Assembly (NCBI RefSeq): GCF_014652875.1
Contig: NZ_BMZQ01000002.1
Location: 868,001-932,000, forward strand
Direction of reading: 5' to 3'
DNA from: Tianweitania populi
GTDB taxonomy: Bacteria; Pseudomonadota; Alphaproteobacteria; Rhizobiales; Rhizobiaceae
DNA length: 64,000 bases
A model generated the notes under the pieces. It made no database searches. It saw nothing but the letters and a program-made list of their open reading frames with translations, and was not told the origin of the DNA. Shown here in pieces: positions 29,272-38,093 of this stretch (the stretch's first letter is position 1; each line of letters starts with the position of its first letter). A program made the position numbers and the translations under genes.

Positions 29272-29329
29272 GGAAGCCCCCAAGCCTTCAAGTGTCTGGG
29301 AAACCTAGCCGCGCCAGTCGGGCTACGCC

Positions 29330-29343
29330 TTGATCTGGATCAA
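29330..29343 (-). promoter_or_regulatory. FNR box of the small membrane protein/FNR-paralogue operon
   Basis: Toward the operon this is TTGAT-CCAG-ATCAA, exact. At -41.5 it predicts transcription from 29295, a TAGGTT -10 element at 29307-29302 and a 24-nt leader before ATG 29271. It makes the second FNR gene a likely target of FNR control. Confidence 0.85.
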
Positions 29344-29433
29344 GAGGCCCGTGATTGCGCCGGCCATGCGGCACCCCGGCAACATGCGGGGGAAGTAAGC
29401 GCTGCGCTTATCGCGATCTCGGGAGAAGATGGT

Positions 29434-29509
<76 letters not shown>

Positions 29510-29679
29510 GTTCCACCGGCCGACTGCATCTAGGACCCGGCTCGATGAGCTGTCAAGCAAGCCACAAACCCGCCGAAAGTGGCTGATCACGATGATGCGG
29601 GTCGGGCGCTCGTGGGGTTGCGAAGGCTTGTTCCTGTTAAGCGCAATCGCTACATCTGCGGCGCCTAAAGGAGACCGGC

Positions 29680-29976
29680 ATGACAGCCCTGGTGCTTACG
29701 CTACTTTTTGTTTTGAGGATCGTCTGGTGGATCGTGATCCTGTCCGCCGTGTTTTCCTGGCTCTACGCATTCAACGTCATCAATTCGCGCAATGCCGTCG
29801 TGAACTCGATCGGCTCGATGCTGTATCGGCTGACCGAGCCGGTCTACCGGCCGATCCGTCGTGTGATGCCGGATCTCGGCGGCGTCGACATTTCGCCGAT
29901 CATCGTACTGATCATCCTGTATTTCCTGGAAGTCTTCCTGGTCTACACCGTGCTGCCGGCGGTTAGTGGATACTGA
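29680..29976 (+). CDS. YggT-family membrane protein
   Basis: A 98-residue integral membrane protein with two hydrophobic segments and the family hallmark YRPIRRVMPDLGGVDISPII between them. YggT proteins are implicated in membrane-protein or cell-division-related integrity and osmotic shock; the mechanism is not settled. AAAGGAGA sits 8 nt before the ATG. The DUF167 gene overlaps its end by 11 nt, a widespread pairing. Confidence 0.88.
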   Translation: MTALVLTLLFVLRIVWWIVILSAVFSWLYAFNVINSRNAVVNSIGSMLYRLTEPVYRPIRRVMPDLGGVDISPIIVLIILYFLEVFLVYTVLPAVSGY

Positions 29977-30310
29977 TTGGCTGCAAGGCGGGCGGAACGG
30001 CGTGCTGGTTCACGCCCAGGTTTCGCCCGGCGGCTCGCGCAACATGATCGAAGCGCCGATTGCGCGTGACGACAACCACATGCGGCTGCGCATCAAGGTG
30101 CGCGCCGTGGCAGCCGATAATGCCGCGAACGAGGCCGTTTGCGGTTTGATGGCGAAATGGGTGGGGTTGCCGAAAAGCAGCGTGTCGATCGCGCGGGGCC
30201 ATACCAGCCGGCAAAAGGTGATTGCGATCGAAGGGGAGGCCGGTGCCCTGAGCGACCGGCTTGTCAGCCTGGCGGCGGCACTCGCCGCCAAGCCGTTCGT
30301 GATGCGGTAG
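29966..30310 (+). CDS. DUF167 (YggU) family protein
   Basis: A 114-residue small alpha/beta protein of the DUF167 family, seen in VHAQVSPGGSRNMIE, LRIKVRAVAADNAANEAV and the C-terminal SVSIARGHTSRQKVIAIEG. The function is not established. It probably uses the GTG at 29966, inside the last codons of yggT. TTG 29978 is an alternative. Confidence 0.85.
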   Translation: MDTDWLQGGRNGVLVHAQVSPGGSRNMIEAPIARDDNHMRLRIKVRAVAADNAANEAVCGLMAKWVGLPKSSVSIARGHTSRQKVIAIEGEAGALSDRLVSLAAALAAKPFVMR

Positions 30311-30313
30311 AAG

Positions 30314-30335
30314 AGGGCCGGCGCAAGCCAGCCCT
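30314..30335. terminator. hairpin between convergent DUF167 and ppa genes
   Basis: AGGGC-C-GGC and GCC-A-GCCCT enclose a GCAA tetraloop in the 33-nt gap. There is one mismatch and no T tract, so it is a weak or Rho-assisted bidirectional terminator at best. Confidence 0.35.
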
Positions 30336-30343
30336 GTCAGCTT

Positions 30344-30880
30344 TCAGCTTTCGACCGACTTGGCGCGTTCGATCGCCTGAACGATCATCTGGCGGGCGCG
30401 TGCGGCATCATGCCAGCCACCGATCTTGACCCACTTGCCGGGTTCCAGATCCTTGTAATGCGTAAAGAAGTGCTCGATCTGCTGACGGGTGATCTCCGGC
30501 AGGTCGGTGTAATCGTGCACGTTTTCGTAGCGGCGGGTGAGCTTGGGCGACGGCACTGCGATGACCTTCTCGTCTTCGCCGGCATTGTCTTCCATGATCA
30601 GCACGCCGATGGGGCGCACATTGATCACGCAGCCCGGCACGAGGCCGCGCGTGTTGCAAACGAGCACGTCGATCGGATCGCCGTCGCCCGACAGCGTATG
30701 CGGCACGAAGCCGTAATTTCCGGGATAGCTCATCGGGGTGTAAAGGAAGCGGTCAACGAACAGGACGCCGGCGTCCTTGTCCATCTCGTACTTGATGGGC
30801 TGGCCGCCGATCGGCACTTCGATGATGACGTTGACGTCTTCCGGCGGGTTGTTGCCCACGGGGATGGCATCGATACGCAA
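30344..30880 (-). CDS. ppa: inorganic pyrophosphatase
   Basis: A 178-residue family I cytoplasmic pyrophosphatase that hydrolyses pyrophosphate to drive biosynthesis. The metal-binding signature [10 protein letters not shown] and the residues in [15 protein letters not shown] are clear, and length is normal. The start is TTG 30880, because the conserved N-terminus ([23 protein letters not shown]) begins there and no ATG fits; GGAG lies about 10 nt upstream. Confidence 0.96.
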   Translation of the reverse strand: MRIDAIPVGNNPPEDVNVIIEVPIGGQPIKYEMDKDAGVLFVDRFLYTPMSYPGNYGFVPHTLSGDGDPIDVLVCNTRGLVPGCVINVRPIGVLIMEDNAGEDEKVIAVPSPKLTRRYENVHDYTDLPEITRQQIEHFFTHYKDLEPGKWVKIGGWHDAARARQMIVQAIERAKSVES

Positions 30881-30997
30881 GGGGTCGTTCTCCGATTGAT
30901 CGCAAAGCGCTTAACGCGCAGCCGGTTAACAGGCAATAAGCAGGAATAACAAAGGGCAAGGCCGGTCGTCTAAGCCCGCTTTCATCGTTTAGGGTCG

Positions 30998-31504
30998 TTA
31001 ATCCCAGATGAAGGCCAGTTTGCGCAGCGCTTTCTGGTCGAACACTTCGACGCCTTCGGCAATGTCGCGCCCGCCGATGCCGCGGTAAAAAGAGAGCGCG
31101 CCGTCGTTTTCTTCCAGCGCCCAGACCACCATGCCATGGAGGCCGTGATCGGCGAGTTTCTGACGCGCGGCGGTGAACAAGCGGCTGCCGAGCCCGATGC
31201 CCTGGCATTCCGGGCGAAGGTAAAGCTCGTAGATCTCGCCCTGCTGCGGCAGATCGCGCGCGCGGTTGCGGCCGATCGTGGCATAACCGGCAATATCGCC
31301 GCCGATCTCGATCACCAGAACGGAAGCGGCGCGGCGGATCGCATTGGCCCACCAGTTGCCGCCGCGACGGCCAATCATGGAGGTCAGCGCCTTATGCGGG
31401 ATGATCCCCGCATAAGCGCCCTGCCACGCGGCGCGATGCACCTCCGCGATGGCATTGGCATCGCGTGGTTCTGCGCGGCGGATGTCGATCGTCACCGTCT
31501 TCAT
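30998..31504 (-). CDS. GNAT-family N-acetyltransferase
   Basis: A 168-residue GNAT enzyme. The acetyl-CoA-binding motif A is visible as LYLRPECQGIGLGSRLF, with the preceding beta strand EIYELYL and a C-terminal ALSFYRGIGGRDIAEG. The acceptor substrate cannot be read from the sequence. It is followed by ppa with a 117-nt gap and is probably transcribed alone. Confidence 0.85.
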   Translation of the reverse strand: MKTVTIDIRRAEPRDANAIAEVHRAAWQGAYAGIIPHKALTSMIGRRGGNWWANAIRRAASVLVIEIGGDIAGYATIGRNRARDLPQQGEIYELYLRPECQGIGLGSRLFTAARQKLADHGLHGMVVWALEENDGALSFYRGIGGRDIAEGVEVFDQKALRKLAFIWD

Positions 31505-31636
31505 GATTGCTTAACCATAGACGCGACGATGCACATCGCCAAGCAGGCTTCGTGCTGGCTCAATCGAATGTTGCGGCAAAACTGCGCGGCTGTGGCGCGC
31601 AGGACTCAGATGCAGGTTTCGATGCTGGAACGGCCG

Positions 31637-32272
31637 TCAGATCTCGGCGAGGTGGTCGTCGAGTTCGTTGCGGTCGTCGGTCCCGACGGGGAAGTGAGCG
31701 GCCAGCAACTGGCCTGCCGCGCCCACCGCCTGCACATAGCCATCAGCGAGTTGCCCGGCCTTTGCCGCCTTGACGAGATTGGCGATAATGGCGTTCCAGG
31801 CTTCCTGGGGCACTTTCTCGGCGATACCTTCGTCGGCCAGTACGGTGGCATAATGCTCGGCGAGCGACACGAAGATCAGAATGCCGGTGCGACCTTGCGT
31901 GCGATGCACGTTGCGCGACAGGAACTGGCGCAAGGCATTGTCATGCGCCGTACGGTAAAGCGTGCGGCGCGGCACAAGCTGCAGCCTGAGCGAAGGAAAG
32001 AACCAGAGCAGGCCGAGTACGGTAAGTACCGCCGCCCCCTCCAGCGCTGCAAACAGCGGCAGGCGCAAGGAGACCCAGAGATGGTCGAGGATAAAAGCGG
32101 CCGCGATATCGGCAACCACCATCGCGCATAGAACGGAGAAGCCGGCGGCATAAAAATAATCGCCGCTTTGGCGCGCCAGCACGCAATAGATTTCGCCGGA
32201 TGTTTGGGCTTCGGCTTCGCGGATCGCCGCAGCGACTCGCTCGTGATCATGAGCATTGATATGCGGGATCAT
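31637..32272 (-). CDS. TPM-domain (DUF477-like) membrane protein
   Basis: A 211-residue protein with two membrane helices near residues 43-66 and 75-95, and a TPM-like domain in its second half ([29 protein letters not shown]). Third gene of a LemA-TPM-TPM operon; its ATG directly follows the stop of the upstream gene. Proteins of this arrangement are conserved but not functionally defined. Confidence 0.8.
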   Translation of the reverse strand: MIPHINAHDHERVAAAIREAEAQTSGEIYCVLARQSGDYFYAAGFSVLCAMVVADIAAAFILDHLWVSLRLPLFAALEGAAVLTVLGLLWFFPSLRLQLVPRRTLYRTAHDNALRQFLSRNVHRTQGRTGILIFVSLAEHYATVLADEGIAEKVPQEAWNAIIANLVKAAKAGQLADGYVQAVGAAGQLLAAHFPVGTDDRNELDDHLAEI

Positions 32273-33118
32273 CTACCAGCTCCCCGACGCGCCGCCGCCG
32301 CCCGACGAGCCGCCACCGCCGGAAAAACCACCGCCCCCCGATGATCCGCCGGACCAGCCGCCGCCACCGCCAAAGCCACCACCGAACCCGCCTCCGAAAC
32401 CACCGCCGCCGCTGCGATCGGAGCCGGAAGAACCGAAGGTCATGCCGAGCCACTTGTAGCGGCCGGGACCGATCTTGCGGCCGAACTGCCGCGCCAGGAA
32501 GGGCAGAACAAACGAGAAAAAGATGATCGTGCCCCAGATTAGGAGGAGCGGGTCGATGCCCATGCCGGCATCACCGCTCGTATCCGGCGCGTTGCGTTTG
32601 TAGCGCGCTTCGAGCTCAGCGGCGTTGCCGCTCAGCACACCGACGATGTCGTTTGTTGCGGCCTGGATCCCGAGGCCGAAATCGCCGGCGCGGAAAGCAG
32701 GAACGAGGACGTTTTCGATGATCAGCTTGGAGTGCAGATCGGTCAGCGTGCCTTCCAGCCCATAGCCGACCTCGATGCGCATCTTGCGATCATTGGGCGC
32801 CACCAGAAGCAGCACGCCGTTGTTTTCACCCGCCTGACCCAGGTTCCAGGCGCGGAACAGGCGATTGGCATAGGGTTCGATAGCTTCGCCGTCGAGGCTG
32901 GCGATCGTGGCGACCACGATCTGATCGGTGGAGCGGGCTTCGAAGTTGGCCAGCGTCTGCGTGATCTCAGCTTCGATCGCCGGATCGATAACGCCCGCCT
33001 GATCCACCACGCGCCCAGTCAGCGCCGGAAGCTCTGCTCCTTGCGCAACCACACTCGCCGTTGCCGCGAGCATAAACGCGGCGAACAGTCGAATGACGAA
33101 GGTGCGCAAGGCGATCAT
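32273..33118 (-). CDS. TPM-domain protein with Gly/Ser-rich tail (YgcG type)
   Basis: A 281-residue exported membrane protein. It has a Sec signal peptide (cleavage near AQG-AEL), a TPM domain at residues about 28-155 (LTGRVVDQAGVIDP, NNGVLLLVAPNDRKMRIEVGYGLEGTL), one membrane helix near 185-205, and a C-terminal tail of repeated Gly-Gly-Gly-Phe/Ser runs ending SGSW. The tail explains the Pro-coding-looking repeats seen on the plus strand here. It lies between lemA (14 nt) and a second TPM gene (0 nt). Confidence 0.87.
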   Translation of the reverse strand: MIALRTFVIRLFAAFMLAATASVVAQGAELPALTGRVVDQAGVIDPAIEAEITQTLANFEARSTDQIVVATIASLDGEAIEPYANRLFRAWNLGQAGENNGVLLLVAPNDRKMRIEVGYGLEGTLTDLHSKLIIENVLVPAFRAGDFGLGIQAATNDIVGVLSGNAAELEARYKRNAPDTSGDAGMGIDPLLLIWGTIIFFSFVLPFLARQFGRKIGPGRYKWLGMTFGSSGSDRSGGGGFGGGFGGGFGGGGGWSGGSSGGGGFSGGGGSSGGGGASGSW

Positions 33119-33132
33119 GGCTGGCTGAAGCG

Positions 33133-33774
33133 TCAGTTGGCCGGCTTGGCGCCCGTTCCGAAGTTGACGCTCGGCGGCGTCTGGTTTTCTTCCGTGGTCG
33201 TGAAGGCCTGGAACGGCTTGGCGTCCGTGTACCAGATCTTCGCCCAGATGATGTTCGGGAAGGTCCGCAGCGTGGTGTTATAAACGCGTGCGGCTTCGAT
33301 GTAGTCGCGACGCGCGACGGCGATACGGTTTTCCGTGCCTTCGAGCTGCGCCTGCAAGGCAAGGAAGTTCTGGTTCGACTTCAGGTCGGGATAGTTCTCG
33401 ACCACGGCCAACAAACGCGACAGCGCGCCGCTGAGATTGGCCTGGCTATCCTGGAACGCCTTGATCGCAGCCGGATCTTGCAGCATCTCGGGCGAGACCT
33501 GGACCTGTGTTGCGCGGGCGCGGGCGTTGATCACGCCTTCCAGCACTTCGCGCTCCTGCTGGGCATAGCCCTTCACGGTTTCCACGAGGTTGGGGATGAG
33601 GTCGGCGCGGCGCTGATACTGGTTCTGCACTTCGCTCCAGGCAGCCTTGGCCTGTTCTTCCTCGGTGGGAATCGTGTTTATTCCGCAACCCGCCAGCAGC
33701 GGCATAAGGAGAAGGAGCAGCAGCGCCGGCACCGAGAAAGTCGGGCGCGGCAGGGGCAGAGCGCGGATCATCAA
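33133..33774 (-). CDS. lemA: LemA-family lipoprotein
   Basis: A 213-residue helical protein with a signal peptide and a lipobox (LLAGC, modified Cys about residue 30). LemA signature blocks follow: YQRRADLIPNLVETVKGYA and YNTTLRTFPNIIWA. LemA proteins have a coiled four-helix fold, and their role in envelope physiology remains poorly defined. Here the protein is predicted to be lipid-anchored in the periplasm, while many relatives keep a plain membrane helix. It heads the operon with two TPM genes. Confidence 0.9.
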   Translation of the reverse strand: MMIRALPLPRPTFSVPALLLLLLMPLLAGCGINTIPTEEEQAKAAWSEVQNQYQRRADLIPNLVETVKGYAQQEREVLEGVINARARATQVQVSPEMLQDPAAIKAFQDSQANLSGALSRLLAVVENYPDLKSNQNFLALQAQLEGTENRIAVARRDYIEAARVYNTTLRTFPNIIWAKIWYTDAKPFQAFTTTEENQTPPSVNFGTGAKPAN

Positions 33775-33908
33775 AAGCCTCGCGAAACGGTTTCAGCGCT
33801 TCATACATGCTCCGTCGAGGCTGGGAGACAAGAGGTGCGCCACAAGCTTGGTTCCTGCGCGCGCATCGCTATGCTGGCGATGGGGGCAGCGCAAAGGGTG
33901 GAATGGCG

Positions 33909-34157
33909 ATGTCGAGGGACGACGAACAAACACGCGAAGCGCGGCGCATCCTCGAGCGGATTAGCGCCGAAAGCGACGGGGCGGCCATGAAGGTCGTCAG
34001 CCGCACGGCAGCGCGCGGGCGCGATCATTTCGGTGCGGCGGATGCGGATGAGAGTGACTGGGTGGAAGTGTGGGGCACGCGGATCGGACGTGCGATCAGC
34101 CTCATCCTGTTGCTTGGGGCAATCCTTTACCTCGTCCTGTATCTCTTCCGCGGCTGA
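33909..34157 (+). CDS. small tail-anchored protein, conserved-looking, unknown function
   Basis: An 82-residue protein with a charged, helical N-terminal half (DDEQTREARRILERISAES) and one C-terminal membrane helix (AISLILLLGAILYLVLYLF). That orientation suggests a tail-anchored inner-membrane protein with a cytoplasmic head. ATG 33909 has GGTGGA 6 nt upstream; ATG 33903 is also possible but sits against the Shine-Dalgarno. Similar short proteins are common in Rhizobiales, from memory. No function is known to me. Confidence 0.7.
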   Translation: MSRDDEQTREARRILERISAESDGAAMKVVSRTAARGRDHFGAADADESDWVEVWGTRIGRAISLILLLGAILYLVLYLFRG

Positions 34158-34167
34158 ACCTAGCGGT

Positions 34168-35433
34168 TCACGACTGCGGACTGTCGGGCGTCACGGCATT
34201 CGTCTTGACGCTGGCTAATGCTGGTTCGGGCAAACGGCGCCACAGGAACCAGCAGATGATGCTGATGACACCCATCACCGGCACTACGATGGCGAGACCC
34301 AAGACCGGATCGGGGAAGGCGGCGATCAACAAGCCGCCGACCATGCCGGAGCCCATCTGGAAGAAGCCGGCCAGCGCGGATGCTGCACCCGCAATATGCG
34401 GGAAGGGTGCGAGCGAGGCCGTGGTCATGGCCGGCATGATGAAGGCCAGGCCGAAGGCGGCAAAGGCGATCGGACCCATCACCTTTAGAAAGGTCGGTTC
34501 GGTAAAGGTGAGGAGATAAAACAAGGTGGTGATGCCGATTGCCGTAAAGCACAGGCCGACCGGAACAAGGGCTACGGCATGCATGCGGCGCATCAACCGG
34601 CGCACGACGATGTTGCCGATGAAGTAGAAGCCGGACTGCATCAGCATGCCGACCCCGAACTGGCTCGGCGTCAGGCCGACGCGGGTCATCAGGATGAAGG
34701 GGAGGGCCGTCGCCTGCGCATAGATCGCGCCGGTGGTGCCGCCGACCACAATGGCCGAATACAGGAAGTAGCGGCTTTTCAGCAACGTCGCATAGGAGCG
34801 GACCAGCGCTTTCGGCTGCACGCGAGAGAGATCACGCACCACGGTCTCGCGCAGCGAGGTGTAAACGGTGATTGCAATGCCTGCGCCGGCAGCAAACATC
34901 AGGATGAAGATCGCGTGCCAGCCGAAGACTTCCATGGTCAACCCGCCGAGCGTCGGTGCGGCAGCGGGCGCCACGCCGAGGATCAAGCCGATCAGGTTCA
35001 TGATGCGGGCGGACTGGTCGCGTGTGAACAGATCGCGCACCACCGCGCGCGAGATCGCTATGCCGACCGCCGCACCGACCCCTTGCACGAAGCGCGAGAT
35101 GATCAGCACTTCGATGCTGGGCGCGAACAGAGCAGCCGCGCTTGCCACGCAATAGATGCCCATGAAGGCGATGGTAACGGGACGGCGGCCCCAGCCATCC
35201 GACAGCGGGCCGCAGATCAGCTGAGCGAAAGCGAAGCCCGCGAAGTAGAGCGTCAGCGTGAGCTTCACCATCTGTTCGGTGGTGCCGAACGCCTGCACGA
35301 TTTCGGGCATGGCCGGCGTAAACAGCGCCATGGAGGTCGGGCCGATCGCGACCAGGATCGCGCCGATCAGCGCCACCCGGCGCTCGCTCATGAGCGGTTG
35401 CGCAGTCGTGGCGAAATGCGGCTGGACGTTCAT
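34168..35433 (-). CDS. Bcr/CflA-type multidrug efflux MFS transporter
   Basis: A 421-residue 12-helix drug:H+ antiporter. Motif A appears as GPLSDGWGRRPVTI, and the Bcr-type helix 4 region as ISRFVQGVGAAVGIAISRAVVRDLF. The start codon overlaps the stop of a MarR gene by 4 nt. Repressor-pump pairing suggests inducible export of toxic compounds. The substrate is not predictable. Confidence 0.9.
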   Translation of the reverse strand: MNVQPHFATTAQPLMSERRVALIGAILVAIGPTSMALFTPAMPEIVQAFGTTEQMVKLTLTLYFAGFAFAQLICGPLSDGWGRRPVTIAFMGIYCVASAAALFAPSIEVLIISRFVQGVGAAVGIAISRAVVRDLFTRDQSARIMNLIGLILGVAPAAAPTLGGLTMEVFGWHAIFILMFAAGAGIAITVYTSLRETVVRDLSRVQPKALVRSYATLLKSRYFLYSAIVVGGTTGAIYAQATALPFILMTRVGLTPSQFGVGMLMQSGFYFIGNIVVRRLMRRMHAVALVPVGLCFTAIGITTLFYLLTFTEPTFLKVMGPIAFAAFGLAFIMPAMTTASLAPFPHIAGAASALAGFFQMGSGMVGGLLIAAFPDPVLGLAIVVPVMGVISIICWFLWRRLPEPALASVKTNAVTPDSPQS

Positions 35434-35897
35434 GCGGCGTTTGCCTGCCCATCCGCTCGCATGGTCAAAAGCCTATCCCTCACCGCCTTGAGCATGATCG
35501 TAAATTGCTGCCAGTCCGCATCGGGAAATTCACCGGCGAGGTCTGTGCGGATACCGGCTGACACTTGCTGGACCTTGTCGAGCAGCGCATCGGCTGCTTC
35601 GGTGACGGAAATCAGCTTGGCGCGGCGGTCAGCGGGATCAGGCGTACGCTTGACCAGCCCGCGGGTTTCCAGGCGATCGAGCAGGCCGGACAACGTCATG
35701 GCTTCGATGCCCATGCGCTCAGCCAGCACATTCTGGCGTACGGTTCCAGCGCGCGCCGCATGGGCGAGGACACGACCCTCGCCGTGGGTCATGTCGCATC
35801 TGGCGTCTTTGAAACGCTGGTCAGCCTCGTTGCGCAAAAGACGAGAGAGATCAGTGACGAGGAACCCGAACGAGTCGGGATCGAGTGTGCGTGCCAT
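35430..35897 (-). CDS. MarR-family repressor
   Basis: A 155-residue winged-helix regulator. Recognition region and wing are visible in QNVLAERMGIEAMTLSGLLDRLETRGLVKRTPDPADRRAKLISVT. ATG 35897 is chosen because the protein then begins in the usual MarR N-terminal helix; the longer upstream open frame looks non-coding. A 21-nt palindrome 24-44 nt upstream is a good candidate for its own operator. It is coupled to the efflux gene by a 4-nt overlap. Confidence 0.9.
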   Translation of the reverse strand: MARTLDPDSFGFLVTDLSRLLRNEADQRFKDARCDMTHGEGRVLAHAARAGTVRQNVLAERMGIEAMTLSGLLDRLETRGLVKRTPDPADRRAKLISVTEAADALLDKVQQVSAGIRTDLAGEFPDADWQQFTIMLKAVRDRLLTMRADGQANAA

Positions 35898-35920
35898 AAT
35901 GAATTTTCGTAAGCTGAAGG

Positions 35921-35941
35921 ATAATAAGGCTAACTTATTAT
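35921..35941. promoter_or_regulatory. palindromic operator candidate for the MarR repressor
   Basis: ATAATAAG (35921-35928) and CTTATTAT (35934-35941) form a perfect 8+8 palindrome around GCTAA. It is AT-rich against a GC-rich background and lies between the divergent marR and peptidase genes. A TATTAT -10-like element falls inside it, so binding would block marR transcription. It could also affect the peptidase gene. Confidence 0.7.
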
Positions 35942-36047
35942 TTGCGGCTTGCCTCGTCAAGCGGTTGCAGCCTTGGGTCAGCCCGCTTACATCGAAGCTC
36001 ACGGCGCCTTTATGGCACCGCGCGGTTCCCAAGCACAGGTTCACCTC

Positions 36048-38090
36048 ATGACCATCGATCTCGGCACCCACCCGCTCACCCGCTGGACCGGCCCCTTCGA
36101 CCTGCCGGCTTTCGGCAGCATTCAGGATCAGGGTTTCGAACCGGTCTTCGACGCGGCGCTCGTTGCCCATGAAGCCGAAATCGAGGCGATCGCTGGCAAC
36201 AGCGAGACGCCGACGATCGAGAATACGTTGCAGGCCTTGGAGCTGAGTGGCGATGCGCTGGATCGGGCCTCGGCTGTGTTCTGGATGCTGGCTGGAGCGC
36301 ATACAAACGAGCGGATTCAGTCCGTGGAGCGGGCGATTTCTCCCCGGATGGCGCGTCATTTCTCCGCTATTTCGATGAACCCGCGCCTTTTCTCCCGCAT
36401 TGACGACCTGTTTAACCGGCGTGACGAGCTCGATCTCGACCCTGAAACGCGTCGCGTGCTGGAAAAAACGTGGCGCCGTTATGTCCGTTCCGGCGCCAAG
36501 CTGGGGGACGAGGACAAGGCTGCCTTAGCCAAGATCAACGAGGAACTGGCCAGCCTCGGCGCGAGCTTTGGCCAGAACGTGCTGGCCGATGAATCGAGCT
36601 GGGTGATGTTTCTGGATGTCGGCGATCTCGACGGTCTGCCGGACTTCCTGAAGGCCGCGATGGCTGAGGCCGCAGCGTCGCGCGGTGAAGCCGGACGCTA
36701 CGCCGTCACGCTTTCCCGCTCGATCTATGAGCCCTTCACCACCTTCTCCGAGCGCCGTGACCTCAGAGAAAAGGCGTTCCGCGCCTTCACCATGCGGGGC
36801 CAGAATGGTGGCGCGACGGATAATAGCGAAGTGGTTCGCCGGACGCTGGAATTGCGCGCGGAAAAGGCGCGGTTGCTGAGCTACGAAAGCTATGCAGCGC
36901 TGAAGCTCGAAGAAACGATGGCGAAGACGCCGGCGGCCGTGCTGGCCCTGCTCGAGCCGGTGTGGCAGAAGGCGCTGGAAAAGGCGGCGGTTGACCAGGA
37001 AGGCCTGGAAGCAATTGCTTCCGGTGAAGGTCACAATCATCCGATCGCCGCCTGGGACTGGCGCCATTACGCCGAGAAGCTGCGGGCGCAGCGCTTTGCC
37101 TTCGATGAAGCGGAGCTGAAGCCGTATCTTCAGCTCGAAAACGTTATCGCCGCTTGTTTCGACGTAGCGACCAAACTGTTCGGCATCGGTTTTCGCGAGG
37201 AAAAGGGCGTCACGGCCTGGCATCCGGATGTGCGCACCTTTGCCGTTCTGAACGCGGATGGCACGCAGCGTGGCACGTTCTTGGCGGACTATTTCAACCG
37301 TCCGACCAAGCGGTCCGGCGCCTGGATGAGCGCGTTGCAGAGCGGCTACAAGCTTGGCGGTGGCTCCAAGCCGATCATCTACAATGTCATGAACTTCGCG
37401 CGTCCGCCGCAAGGCGAGGCGGCACTTCTTTCACTGGATGAAGCGCGCACGTTGTTCCATGAATTCGGCCATGCGCTGCATGGGCTGCTGACCGACGTGA
37501 CCTGGCCGTTGGTGGCAGGCACTGCGGTCAGCCGCGACTTCGTGGAACTGCCTTCGCAGCTATACGAGCATTGGCTGACGGTTCCACAGGTGCTGGAAAA
37601 GCATGCGCGCCATAAGGAAACGGGCGAGCCGATGCCGCAGGCCCTGATTGAGAAGATGGAAGCGGCGAAGACCTTCAATGCCGGTTTCGCGACGGTAGAG
37701 TTCACCTCGTCCGCGCTGATCGACATGGCTTATCACCAGTTGTCCAAGGCGCCGGACGATCCGCTGGCTTTCGAGGCCGACACGCTGGAGGCGCTGGACA
37801 TGCCGGAAGCGATCGCCATGCGCCACCGCACGCCGCACTTCCAGCATGTGTTTGCTGGCGACGGCTATTCGGCCGGCTACTACTCCTACATGTGGTCGGA
37901 AGTGCTGGACGCCGACGCTTTTGCGGCCTTCGAGGAAGCGGGCGATCCGTTCGATCCGGAAACGGCGGCGAAACTGCGCCAGTTCATCTATTCGGCCGGT
38001 GGCACGCAGGAGCCGGAAACGCTCTACACCGCGTTTCGCGGACGCATGCCGTCCGCCGATGCGATGATGGCCAAGCGCGGCATCGCCTGA
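36048..38090 (+). CDS. dcp: M3 family oligopeptidase (peptidyl-dipeptidase Dcp/OpdA type)
   Basis: A 680-residue zinc metallopeptidase. The HExxH motif is present as LFHEFGHALHG, with the third zinc ligand in the downstream SRDFVELPSQLYEHW. The C-terminal GDGYSAGYYSYMWSEVLDADAF is typical of the Dcp/OpdA branch. It degrades short peptides in the cytoplasm or periplasm; no signal peptide is evident here, so cytoplasmic. The start ATG 36048 (MTIDLGTHPLTRW) fits the family N-terminus; upstream in-frame ATGs look non-coding. The next gene starts 3 nt after it. Confidence 0.93.
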   Translation: MTIDLGTHPLTRWTGPFDLPAFGSIQDQGFEPVFDAALVAHEAEIEAIAGNSETPTIENTLQALELSGDALDRASAVFWMLAGAHTNERIQSVERAISPRMARHFSAISMNPRLFSRIDDLFNRRDELDLDPETRRVLEKTWRRYVRSGAKLGDEDKAALAKINEELASLGASFGQNVLADESSWVMFLDVGDLDGLPDFLKAAMAEAAASRGEAGRYAVTLSRSIYEPFTTFSERRDLREKAFRAFTMRGQNGGATDNSEVVRRTLELRAEKARLLSYESYAALKLEETMAKTPAAVLALLEPVWQKALEKAAVDQEGLEAIASGEGHNHPIAAWDWRHYAEKLRAQRFAFDEAELKPYLQLENVIAACFDVATKLFGIGFREEKGVTAWHPDVRTFAVLNADGTQRGTFLADYFNRPTKRSGAWMSALQSGYKLGGGSKPIIYNVMNFARPPQGEAALLSLDEARTLFHEFGHALHGLLTDVTWPLVAGTAVSRDFVELPSQLYEHWLTVPQVLEKHARHKETGEPMPQALIEKMEAAKTFNAGFATVEFTSSALIDMAYHQLSKAPDDPLAFEADTLEALDMPEAIAMRHRTPHFQHVFAGDGYSAGYYSYMWSEVLDADAFAAFEEAGDPFDPETAAKLRQFIYSAGGTQEPETLYTAFRGRMPSADAMMAKRGIA

Positions 38091-38093
38091 TCC

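Noticed and set aside
29395-29420. Palindrome TAAGCGC-TGCGCTTA-like near the tRNA as a terminator
   Set aside because: It is short, has almost no loop and no T tract on either strand, so I could not support a terminator call.
32276-32440. Regular short repeats resembling a CRISPR-like or Pro-rich coding array
   Set aside because: The periodicity is fully explained by Gly-Gly-Gly/Ser codons of the TPM protein tail on the minus strand; there are no separate repeats and spacers.
35430-36359. 309-codon extended frame for the MarR gene
   Set aside because: The extra N-terminal 154 residues lie opposite the M3 peptidase gene and do not resemble MarR proteins; ATG 35897 gives the normal length.
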